Source of the DNA: Anopheles merus
Lineage: Eukaryota; Arthropoda; Insecta; Diptera; Culicidae
NCBI RefSeq assembly: GCF_017562075.2
Contig: NC_054085.1
Coordinates: forward strand, 15,851,818 to 15,915,817
Direction of reading: 5' to 3'
Length of the DNA stretch: 64,000 bases
Shown here: positions 22,247-32,063 of the stretch, piece after piece
Layout: every line of letters starts with the position of its first letter
Position numbering within the stretch: the stretch's first letter is position 1
Notes under the pieces: generated by a model
Told to the model about the DNA's origin: nothing
Databases searched by the model: none
What the model saw: only the letters and a program-made list of their open reading frames with translations
Made by a program: the position numbers and the translations under genes

Positions 22247-22253
22247 TCTTCCA
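22247..22253 (+). promoter_or_regulatory. VGAT: Partial miR-7 site (TCTTCCA)
   Basis: A 7mer-A1 match to miR-7 positions 2-7 plus A. It is the weakest member of the cluster. Confidence 0.35.
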
Positions 22254-22485
22254 CAATATTGTGCATCCACGTGCAGTCAAAGTGCTACTATACAAAATTA
22301 TCGTTACGAACGTGTTTACGATTCAAAATTCAAACCAGTGAGGGACAACATTATTAAAGATTAACTGAACGATCACGTTAATCCGAGGGTAGGGTAAAGC
22401 TTTCTGTTGAACTTATACAATTAACGGCCGGCAACAAGCATGATATACTCTCCTATACAGCACGCAAAAGCTATACCACAAACCA

Positions 22486-22494
22486 AGTCTTCCA
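22486..22494 (+). promoter_or_regulatory. VGAT: miR-7 site / GY-box (AGTCTTCCA), copy 3
   Basis: Perfect nine-base match, beyond the proximal ATTAAA signal and therefore present only in the longer 3' UTR form. Confidence 0.65.
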
Positions 22495-22599
22495 ACTATT
22501 ATATATATCAGCAATTGTGAGGTAATTTTAATGTACTTTAATCTATTAACGTCCTAAGTGGTCCCTACAAAACAAAAAAACCAGCACAAAAAAAAAACA

Positions 22600-22608
22600 A
22601 GTCTTCCA
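22600..22608 (+). promoter_or_regulatory. VGAT: miR-7 site / GY-box (AGTCTTCCA), copy 4
   Basis: Perfect nine-base match 114 nt after copy 3, after an A-rich run that should leave it accessible. Present only in the longer UTR form. Confidence 0.65.
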
Positions 22609-22976
22609 GTTGGTGAGATCGGATATTGCTATACAAGAATATTTTCGAGCCTAATTTGTAAAGTATGATTGTGTTGCAGCGGTAGGGAAATGTTTGATTT
22701 GCTGCCTGCCCTCAGCAAGATGTATCATTAAGCAAGTACAATAATCGTTACAGGAGGACGGGATCAGTCCACTGGGGCAGTGATTTTATTCCATATCTGG
22801 TAGGTTAATGCAGAACAGGTGCACGATGCAGTTGGTGGCAGTTATGGCAGTAGATGGTGTGGATATTTAGTTGTGTTTTTCGGCTTTGTTCCAAGTATTG
22901 AATGTTCCCTCTATACAATAATCTCTATTGTACTTATTGCAATTAATGTATTTAAGAGCAACATTATAGGTGTCCG

Positions 22977-22982
22977 AATAAA
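22977..22982 (+). terminator. VGAT: Distal poly(A) signal of VGAT
   Basis: Canonical AATAAA, followed by T/G-rich sequence (GTGCGGTGTGTGTG near 23021) that fits a downstream element. Confidence 0.55.
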
Positions 22983-23040
22983 ACTAACAGTTATTTAACT
23001 TTAAATTCAACCATATACTGTGCGGTGTGTGTGCTACTTA

Positions 23041-23246
23041 CCTTTTTTCGTATTTTTAGATGAATCGATGAAGCACATGACTTGTTTTGATGCAGCCACA
23101 TCGTATATGAACGGCATGAACATACTGAAATGAGAACTATGGCCTGAAGTGCTCCGGATCTCGTTCTGAAGACTCCAGCCCGTTACCGGGAGCCGTGGGA
23201 AACTAATGAATAGCATTTCCACAAAGGATGTTGGCATGGTAGCCAC
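23041..23246 (-). CDS. Candidate small minus-strand exon (low confidence)
   Basis: The minus-strand frame is open from an in-frame TAG just upstream of 23246 to a consensus donor, AAAAAAG|GTAAGTAG, at 23041/23040. A possible 57-nt intron ends at a CTGTTAG acceptor, after which the frame would read VLFGHL and stop. The peptide (from MPTSFVEMLFISF) has no recognisable domain or clear codon bias. An internal acceptor (TTCTCATTTCAG) would give a shorter exon starting MFMPFIYDV. It would be convergent with VGAT. It may be spurious. Confidence 0.22.
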
Positions 23247-23249
23247 TGT

Positions 23250-23860
23250 AAACCACTATCCTGCTTACCACATCCGGTTGGGCTTTCCAAGGAGCCAAGC
23301 AGTGTGTGTTGTTTACCAATTTTGACTTTACTACTCTTCTAAACTATTTAACATGAAAGGAGTCACATTATCAAAATGTTTTACAGAGAAAAGCGAATTA
23401 AAAAGCACAAGGAATATCACATAACTAACTTCTCACCGAATTTGAGGCATCGCAAGGCTTTTGTACGATACTGTTTGACGTATCTTGTTTGTCGTGCATA
23501 TACTATGAGCGCCAGTGTAAATTGTGCATTAGCGATAGCAGATAAAAGCATGTTTAAAACGCACTTAAGGCATTGGGTTATCTGTTATTCTCGATATGAA
23601 TTTAATGTAAAATCCACAGCCAAAAATGTTCAACGAACATAATTGAATCGAAAACGCAAAGCTGTTTGATGAAGAGTCACTGCGTATTGAACAAAATCGG
23701 AAGAAAAGCCCTGCAAAATGAGTTTGACGTTTGGTATGACGTAACGAAACGTAAACAAAACGGTACACCAGCGACGATGCAGTGAAGTGGTTTAGTTCTA
23801 TTTTCGCTCCGTAAAATAGAAGCCCTTTTCGCGTATTATTCGCTTGCAAACTCTAGAACA
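23250..23860. other. Gene-poor stretch
   Basis: AT-rich sequence without supported genes, repeats or RNA genes. Confidence 0.4.
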
Positions 23861-23867
23861 GTGTAGC

Positions 23868-24763
23868 TCAGTACCGGTGTGAGTTATGTAACTAAACACG
23901 CAGCGTAAAAAGAATCCACCCGAACCAGCTGTCAAAAAGGCGCTGGTGCACGATAAACAAAAAATCGAATGCAAGAGAGAGCAAAAAACACACACACACA
24001 GTCTGCTCTGCGTCTCTGTGTGCGTGCGAGCCGTGTGTCGAGTGCGTGTAGAGAGCAGGGAGAACCTTCCCAACAGCAATTGAAGGTTTGTTCGCCAACG
24101 CGCTCTGCCGTGGCCGTGTTTTGTTTGTGGTGCGCTTCAAAATCAACAAATTTAAGGCCGTCTAGTAACAGGTGCAGTGGTTTTTCTCGCTGCTAGGCAG
24201 TGTGCTAAGTGCGTGCGGGAAGGTGGCGAAAGAGGAAAAAAACCGGGAACTTCCACTTCCTTTGGCCCGCTTCGCAGCCCGACGGTGTGTGGTTCGGGGT
24301 GCTTTCGTTCATTTTCCGGCCAGTCCCGGGCCAGTGTGGTGTGGTGGAGTGCGTTGTGCAAGGTGTAGCCAGTAGCGCTATACCTGGAGAAAGTGTCTCT
24401 TGTACCCACCCGTGTGTGTGTGTGTGTGTGTGTGCTCATTCGTCCGGGGTTTAGTAGTAGCAAAAGATAACAAGATAAAAAGTTCCGTTCCGAAATCGTA
24501 CGGTACCACCCCGACGGCCGCCCGTCGATAGCGGGCCGCTCGAGCCGCGTGTGTGGTTTTGCTTCGCTAGATTCGTACAACCGAGGGAAACGTTGATTTA
24601 ATGCGCAGTGCCGAGACCGGGTGCCGAATTCCTCCACCAATTTGCACCTCAAACAGTTTGTCAAACACAAGGAGGTTCGAGTAGCCCGATAAAGTTTCCG
24701 TGGAGCAGCAGCAACAGCAGCAGCAGCAGTTAGTGGCCGTCTAGCAACGTCGCAGCGAGTAAG
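23868..24763 (+). other. Candidate noncoding first exon of a rightward gene
   Basis: A GC-richer block in AT-rich surroundings, rich in GTG/CGTGTG words and with a short CAG run at 24705-24730. It ends in a consensus donor AAG|GTGAGTC at 24763/24764. An arthropod initiator-like TCAGTA lies at 23868, which I use as the left edge only tentatively. A long minus-strand ORF opposite has no domain and is treated as a shadow. A matching acceptor occurs after 100 nt (TTTGTTTATTTTAG, 24863), so a second leader exon from 24864 is likely. Confidence 0.45.
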
Positions 24764-24863
24764 GTGAGTCAAGCACAAACGCCAATTGCCGTCCCCGTGT
24801 CGGCCCTGAGACCCATTTACCGCTTGCACAATTGAATTGAATCAAATCATTTGTTTATTTTAG

Positions 24864-25157
24864 TTCACTCCGGATGCTTCCCATTTCCGTGTAAAAAGAA
24901 AAAAAAATGTCAAAAAGGCATCAGTACTGTGTACTGTAGAGGTGTAGAGGTGCGGCCGCATTCTAGAAACCAGTGCAAAAGCGCACAAAAAGAACCAATT
25001 GTCTGCATCCTTTCGCATCATCGCAGAGCGAACGTTCCACATTTTCGATCGATCGAGACAAAAGGATGTATATGGTGGCTCGGTACTACAAACCCACCCT
25101 TGTGTCCCCGCGTATCGCTAGCACAATGAAACAGTCCAGTCAGAAGAGAGGGGGTGT
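24864..25157 (+). other. Candidate second leader exon
   Basis: Begins after a strong acceptor 100 nt downstream of the 24763 donor. It contains short uORFs (ATG at 24873 reads MLPISV then stop). A later ATG at 25064 opens a frame MYMVARYYKPTLVSPRIAS that runs past a weak donor-like GGT|GTAAGG near 25157. Whether this frame is translated cannot be judged, and the right end is uncertain. Confidence 0.3.
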
Positions 25158-27573
25158 AAGGGGAAGCAGGGCAAGGGGAGAAAGCAGGACGAAAATGGAG
25201 GTACAGCATCCACCCCGAAAATTTTCGCAGGACAACAACGCGCAGATCTGCTTTTTCTCGTCTGACAGTTGGGTGAAGTGGCAGCCTTTTTTCCCTTTTC
25301 CCGGTTGAAGGGGAGAGAAACTGCTGAGCGCACACGAAATGACAGTTACGGCCTGTATACCAGGGAGAGCGTCCGTATTAGCAACGGGATAAAAAAGGAC
25401 TCGTGCAAGAGAGCGTAGTACCCCGAGCGTGTTGAGCGAGAGCGATCTACCGTTTAATCTCTCGCACTGAAAGGACGACATTTCGGGAAGGATGCTGTGA
25501 ATGTAGGGATGTAAAGAAAGGGTGTATTTTTTGCTGCTGGGAATGTATGCTGTATGTATGCTGGATAATTGGTACAAACTCGATTCCACCAGGCACAGCA
25601 CCTTTATCGGCGAATTGACCGTGAAAATTGGACGTCCCAATGCGGGACTTTTTAGATGAAAAAACGTTGCACAAAAAACGAAGCTGAATGTCATTCCATT
25701 TGTGCTGGATTTCGCCTGAGTGTGAACGAATTTGCTGACCTAATTGTTTTTGTTAATGGGCGGCTTATGGCAAGAGAAAGCCACCACAGAACGTTGGCTA
25801 CAATTACGCCGTTCAGCAGTTTTGGCGCAGAGCATTCTTGTACACACCAACCGCTGAGAGATTGTCATACGATTTAATTCTTATTATGCTAATGTGCACT
25901 TCAAAACGGTCGTGTTGACACATATTTTATTTGGATTAAAAATATCCAATTCATTTAGCTTTACTAAAACTTGTTTTATAAGTCCCATGGTAGCAAACGC
26001 TTAAGGTAGCCCAATTTGGACAGCAAACGATCACATAAAACCAACCAAAAATTTAGATCCAATGTTTTGCCTGAAACTGCTCCTGAAACTTTATAGCGCT
26101 ATGAGCGATAGACACAGCCCGGTCTCGGCTTAATCTAGCCGCTTTTTTCTTATAGGTGCGCATTGGTACGCGCGCTTTCCCGAGGCCATTGCCGTTTCGG
26201 CGTACGCACGACTGTTGCCGCGTACACGCCAGGCACAGGCAGATAGTTTCTGCTGCTGCACCCACGCACAATTTTGCCACCGTGGCCGGTGTAGCACGTC
26301 CGCTTATTTGCATATTTAATTCCACAAGTCGCACCCTGCTCGCCCGACTACGGTACGCGGTGCCGTATTAATTGCGGCTCGCGAAGAAGGCATACCGCCA
26401 GGGCGATAAGATTAGCACAGAAAGTAATAAAACTCACGGCTCCGCTTGAGAGAATCGTGAGAAAAGAAACTGCTCCCCTGCAGCGGACGGACGGTTAAGA
26501 GTTCCTCAAGTCGTGGAATTTTATTTTTGATAAAGTGACGATTATTCGGATTAGTTATCAGTTTTACTGCGTGCTAAAACTAGCCCAACCAAGTAGAACA
26601 ATTTAATTCACCGACAGAGCTGTTGGATAGGTCATGGTATCGAGAATTGCCCTGCATGCCCTTACTTCCTGCGTTTGATTGAAACACGCAGTCGTCACAG
26701 TTCCTGCCAAGCGAATGACACGTTTCACAATTTGCATTTATGCATTTACACGTCCAAATGTGAAAGCAAACAGCGCCGCGCATTAAACCGGCGCAAAAAT
26801 GTGCATACCTGGCGGTTGTGGGATGACGTGGTAGGACGGTAGGACAAACAAACGGACGAAAAGAGGGTATAAAGAAGGAGGTTGAATTGATTAGTATGAC
26901 AAACGTGAGCAGTTGCATCGATGCTAATGATTTGCTGTCTGTGCGTTGATCCTATCGCGGATGGATATGAGCCGATGGATCATGGATGATACACAATGAC
27001 CGATGAAACTTGCCAGCTAAGCACAAATATAACTCTATTTTATAAAAACAATAATATAATATTCACGTAAACATACATTGAAAATGCCCAATAATCTTAT
27101 TTGAGACGAATTATTGAATATTATAACTAATTCTTTTGTTTGATATTAATCCACTTCTAATGATAATGTAATCACTTCTTGTACGATAACGTGATTTATT
27201 TTCCGCTCGATTGTGTCCTTCGTCCCATCGTAATACCCTTTCTGAAAGAGAATAATGTGTAAGAATGTGGTCGCGCCAAGCTAGAATGGGGTTTTTATGA
27301 CAGCGCAATAAGCGCTGCTATACGCAGAATCTGACCGGAAGAGCATCCGGTCGTCGGATGATGCTACTATCATCAAATCATAGGTTTGCCAGTGACAAGA
27401 TAATGGTATTGGAAATGTATTCGCTCTGGCGTTACAAGCGACGAAGAATGGGGAGGAGGCGAATGAATCGCATGTAAGAATGATTCAATCTGCAAGAAAG
27501 CATTCTTATCATTGATTTTCCTGTATCCTGTGAATGTGTGTGTATAAAAAAGTTTTTTTCTCTTTGCTTGTAG
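25158..27573. other. Intron-like sequence
   Basis: No gene, RNA gene or transposon recognised. ORFs here on both strands lack codon bias and conserved motifs. Confidence 0.4.
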
Positions 27574-27643
27574 GAGTCGCCAGGAGATACTCGTTTCGAC
27601 GACAACTCTACTGATACGCAAACAGTCTCAAAGGAACGTTACG
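27574..27643 (+). CDS. Candidate 70-nt internal exon of the large rightward gene
   Basis: It is bounded by an excellent acceptor (TTTTTTTCTCTTTGCTTGTAG) and an excellent donor (ACG|GTAAGTG). Two of three frames are open. The first reads ESPGDTRFDDNST then DTQTVSKERY, a hydrophilic sequence with no known motif. As 70 nt is not a multiple of three, skipping it would shift the frame, so it is either a coding exon joined in a fixed phase or a leader exon. I do not recognise the protein. Confidence 0.45.
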
Positions 27644-30130
27644 GTAAGTGGCAAAAGCTGTACCATTCGTATACAAAATATTCAAACCATGGCATTTTGT
27701 TAACAGTAATATAACCTTATAAGATATTTCAGCTCTAAGTTTCTTTAAAATCTTTCCCATTAAACACAGCGGTTTTTTAAGTTTTATTTCAGCACAAAAT
27801 CCAACAGCAAATGACAAACAACTCTGGCCCGTAAATGAAGAATTTAATAATCCTAGTCGTCCCCCAGTGCTGCGCCTTATAACACACAATTGTATTAGCT
27901 CTAGCCGCGTGTCCTGCACGGAGAAATCCCGATTCCGGCTTTATTAAGTTTACCTACCCCGGCGTCGCTGCAGCGGACGGATGCGTCCACACCCGGCAAG
28001 GTTCATAGAATCCATTTATTTATTAAACCCTATGCTGCTGCCTCACCAGTGTCGCCTTTTTATTGCATTTTGTTTGCGTAAATGCCAAGGCTGTCCCTCC
28101 AAAGCGAGGGGAACTACGGAAGCGTGCAACGTCGCACAAGACTTTCCTCCCTTTTTGCCAGGGGCGCGGAAGCGTCATGTGTGCAATATGCTTATCGAGT
28201 CTTTCATCCCGTCGTCTTATTGGCAAGCAAGTGGCAAGAGGTCGATCGATCGAATGCATTGAATTGCATAAAGTCAGGCAAACATAGAGAGAGAGAGCAT
28301 AGCGCAAAAGAGGGCGGACAGTGTGAGTGTGCGACAAAACACTTCCCTTCGTGCTTTCGATAAGGGTGGTGTGCGTTCGGGGTGTGTCGGATGAGGAGAT
28401 TTTCAGTGGGATTGCATTAACGTATTGTGCGTTTTCGAGGAGGTTTGACTGTGTTGATTTGCGAAAATGACTCGCCCTAGTCTCGGTCGCTAGTCGATTA
28501 ATGAGGTTTGAACGTTGTTGGGGTGGCTTTAAATAGATTGAAATGAATGTAATCCAGTTAGCGCGGTTATGTTTTGCTATCGTGTGATTCCATATGGAAC
28601 GAGGTAAAATATTGGAATGATGATGTTTACTGTCGAACAAGATCTTTAAATTTCCCAGTCATGATATGATGCAATTGCTGATGCAACTTAGACAATTGAA
28701 AAAAAAATATTTTGAAATTATTATTTTAAGCTAAGTTAAAATCAATATTGCTCATCTTACTAGTGGCAATTGCCAATCCAATGCTCACGATACACACTGC
28801 ACAGAGAGGCGTTATTAGTCAGCATCTTTTTGGATGCAATTTATTTTATGGTACCCTCTCTCGTCCCTCCGACACACACACACACACCACAGCTACGTCA
28901 CTTTCGAGACGCTTGACACCCGGCCGCTGTTGACCTCCGAATAATGCATCTAACAAGCTCTGGTGTTGCAGAGTGCAGCCAATGACTCATCGTCACCACT
29001 CGCCCGTCAATCCGTGCGGTGTGCCGAGCTACTCTCACCATCTCCCCTTTCCACCAGCGACCTGCGTCGTCATCTCTGATGTTTCGGGCGGCGGTGGCAA
29101 AATTGCTTTCCGGCACTGCATCTCTGATGCACTCTGGCTAATCTATAGTGTAAGAGGGTGTTTGAAGCTAGTGGCTCTAGTGATGACGATCTCTTCTACC
29201 CATCCAAACTCCTCAGCCATTAGAGAGTGTTGTGCATTGACCTAGCACACCACCTCGTGTGAATGTGTGTGCGTGTGTGAGCCTGAGTGGACTATTTTTA
29301 CTCTTTTTCGTTTTCCCAAGCAACTCCCTCTGATGCCCCCTCAGTTTGGTCAGCACAAGAAGGGTGGCAGACACGATGCGGGAGAGCTGACGAGCTGTGT
29401 TACGGTTTGTTTTTCCTGTTTTGACAGATCCGTCCTAACCCGTCCTCCGCTGGGTGTGTGTGTGTGTGTGCGTTTCTGTGTGCATTTCTCTTGATCTGGC
29501 TGGTGGATGGACTTGTTTTTTTGCTTCTTCTGTCCTCTCCTTCCACGTTCGCTCACAGTTGCACACAAAGATTGCAGTACAGACGGCACAGTGGCAACGG
29601 GTGCTCTGCAGTGCATAAAGGTAAAACTGCAGCAACTGTGCCCAAGGTGTGCGCTTGACTGATGGTACAGAAAAGAGTTCTAGTCTCTAGCCATTTGTAT
29701 CTCGTGCTGTCCTTTCGTACAATAACCTCCTCCCGTACGTTGGAATCTAATTTATTGTGATTTACTTCCGACAATTAAGCACGGTTTTTTTGTGTTGTGT
29801 TGTTTTAGTTTGAATCTTTGTCCACCGCAGCAAAGGTGCACTTGCATTGACCGTGAAGGGAGGTTGTAATTATAGCTTGGAATGGCTTTGGAATGGAATT
29901 CTAGCAGGTCTATTGACTCTCTTTGTGTAGGATCCTTCGGAAATATTTTCTATATTTTCCAAACGTGTCTTACACTTGTGAAGTGAATAATAAATATGAA
30001 TTCATTGTAGTTTTTAACAAGAGTTTAATCCAACTCCATTCAATACTACCATCTTCAGTTTCTCGTCGAATGAATTCAGGTTGAGGTTTGAGTCATATCG
30101 CTATTTAAACCCATCTACTGTTACATGGTC
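27644..30130. other. Intron-like sequence
   Basis: No supported genes. It contains short CA and TG runs (28874-28888, 29453-29472) and nothing else recognisable. Confidence 0.4.
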
Positions 30131-30132
30131 TT

Positions 30133-30192
30133 ATAGAGCCGTGGTAAACTGCGTGTCCTCACACATCAGAGGTCCTCCGATCGAATCCCGAA
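30133..30192 (+). repeat. tRNA-like Pol III promoter fragment
   Basis: An A-box-like TGGTAAACTGCG near 30142 and a B-box-like CGATCGAATCCCG at 30178-30190, with near-tRNA spacing. There is no foldable tRNA cloverleaf that I can see, so this is probably a worn tRNA-derived SINE. Confidence 0.4.
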
Positions 30193-30249
30193 CAAAGATG
30201 GTGAAGATGAACAATCTCGGGGAAATTTTTGACGGCGCTTTCTGGAAAT

Positions 30250-30396
30250 CTTCTTCTTCTTTGGCTCAACAACCGTTGTCGGTTAAGGCAGGATAGTCAG
30301 TCCTACGTATGGCGGCACGGTCCAGTTGGGGATTGAACCCATGACGGGCATGTTGTTAAGTCGCACGAGTTGATGACTGTACTACGAGACCGGCCT
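30250..30396 (-). mobile_element. tRNA-derived SINE (SINE200-like), minus orientation
   Basis: The 147-bp insert is flanked by 13-bp direct repeats, GCTTTCTGGAAAT (30237-30249) and GCTTTCTAGAAAT (30397-30409), differing at one base. Read on the minus strand, it starts with CAGGCCGGTCTCGTAGTACA, has a B-box-like GGGTTCAATCCC, and ends in an AAG-repeat tail after GACAACGGTTGTTGAGCC. This layout is that of a tRNA-related SINE, and I believe it resembles the SINE200 family of Anopheles gambiae; that identification is from memory. Confidence 0.75.
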
Positions 30397-30599
30397 GCTT
30401 TCTAGAAATATGACATATTAAACATGATCCTTGAAATTTGAGATATTCTAAGAGAAGTTCAGTACACTATTACGTTCCAAAAAGCTTGTTTGGCCAAAAA
30501 ACGCGTTCTGATGTTTTACTGTGTCTCCAAAATCTTGTCTGCAAAGATGCAATGATCATAACACACCAGAAAGCAGCACTCACAAGAGAGAATGAGAGC

Positions 30600-32063
30600 G
30601 GTGCACAGTTGGTGGAAAACACCGGCCGCCGCCGCTGCCGGTTTTATGCGACGGCCGGGGTGTTCATCCGGACCAAAAACGCTGCAGCCATAACAAACAC
30701 GCAAAGGAACTCACTACACGCACTCCCGAGAGCTCGAAAAATTCACTCTCTTTCGCGCTCTCCTTCGGCTGCTCTTGGTGCAGGGTGTAGTGTCTTTCGG
30801 GGGTTTTCATCGACCGTGACCGCAAGCGAGGGCCCTACATTCATTCCCAAAAAAAAAATGGTCCTGCGGGGCCAATGGACGAGAGCGCTCGAGTACGCTG
30901 GGGTGGCAGGCTGACTGGGGCCACACAAAGGGAGGGAGTTGCGTGAGCGTGTGTTGTGCTCCGAGGAGGGCTTGAAAAACATAAACATGAGCGAACGAAC
31001 AAAACGAACGTAGTTAGTAGCATATGTGTATATGCTGCGGGCCACCACAACACAGGGTCGATCGGGCGCGCAAGGCCTTTCCTGTTTCTTGCTGCTCGTG
31101 AGAGGCCCGTTCGCGAGAGAGCGGGCTAGTGCTGCCGCGTGTTGCGGTTCCTGCCTGGCGCAGTCGAACCGGCCGCCGTAGTGCAACGTGAGCTGCGAGC
31201 AAGTGAACACACAACAAACTCGTCGACTACCCAAACGACACACACGCCGTTGCCGGCACCAACGCACACGTGCTGCCACTGAGTTTGCCAACTCGATCGA
31301 AAAAAAAAAACGGTGCTTGAGCGTGTGTGTGACCGTGTTTAATTTCCACGCCATAGTGCAGGTTTTTCCTCTAGCGAAAGTGGCCAAAAAGCCAACCCAA
31401 ACCAAGCCAAGTGTCTGAGGCGTATGGTGTAGCCTTTGCCAATAATTACGCAAAGAAGTGCCACGTGCGTCATCCTTTGCTGTGCGTGCCTGTCCAGAAT
31501 ACGTGTGAGGGTGCACGGTTTGTGTCCTGTGCGGAGGTTTTCCTCGACGTGAAAAAGAGTAGCCCTTAGGAAGGAAATTGCTTTCCTCCGAGCTACTTTG
31601 TCACCGATCGGATCGGAAAAGCGGGTACAATCGAAAGGAAGGTCCGTTGGAGAGAAAAAAAAGATAGGCCTTCATTCTGTGTGTGTGTGTTCAGTGTTCA
31701 GTGTTGCTCGATGTGAATTGTCCAATCGAATTTGAAAGTTTTTGCGCCCGATGCGACAGCCAGCTGTTTGGTCAGCAGTTTTATTTGCCGCGGATTGCGA
31801 ATTTGATAAAGCGTCGTGTGGCGCGCCGTGTGTACCGCTTGGTGCCGTTTGTATGCAAACGGGCTGTTTCGTGCGATCGTTGCGACGTGTCATTCGCGTG
31901 TGGAAAGGTTGTCCGTGGTGTGAGGTGTGTGTGTGTGTGTGTGTGGCGCTCAACCCCAGTGAGAAGCGCATCGCATTGTGGTGCAAAATAGAGGATAGCA
32001 AGCGAAGGGTTTGCCCAGCTTCCGGTGAAAAGTCATACGCAACCAAGTGAAAAGACGCAAAAG
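30600..32063 (+). other. GC-rich block with candidate alternative first exon
   Basis: GC-rich, CpG-containing sequence without coding signal, similar in texture to the 24-kb block. It holds repeated initiator-like TCAGTGT words at about 31691-31704 and ends in a donor CAAAAG|GTAAAG at 32063/32064. I read it as a second promoter and leader of the same large gene. Long ORFs on either strand within it have no domains. Confidence 0.35.

Larger units (their letters stand above)
20980..23000 (+). other. VGAT: VGAT 3' UTR (~2 kb)
   Basis: No credible coding region follows the VGAT stop. The composition is A-rich on the sense strand. ATTAAA at 22353-22358 and AATAAA at 22977-22982 are candidate poly(A) signals, giving ~1.4 kb or ~2.0 kb UTRs. 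The UTR carries four AAGTCTTCCA motifs and two partial ones. The choice of signal would change how many sites the mRNA has. Confidence 0.65.

Noticed and set aside
24152..24829. 225-codon minus-strand ORF
   Set aside because: No domain and Arg/Thr/Pro-rich composition from a GC-rich leader; the same block ends in a consensus + strand donor.
30743..31516. 257-codon minus-strand ORF
   Set aside because: No recognisable domain, no codon bias, and it lies in a GC-rich promoter-like block where long chance ORFs are common.
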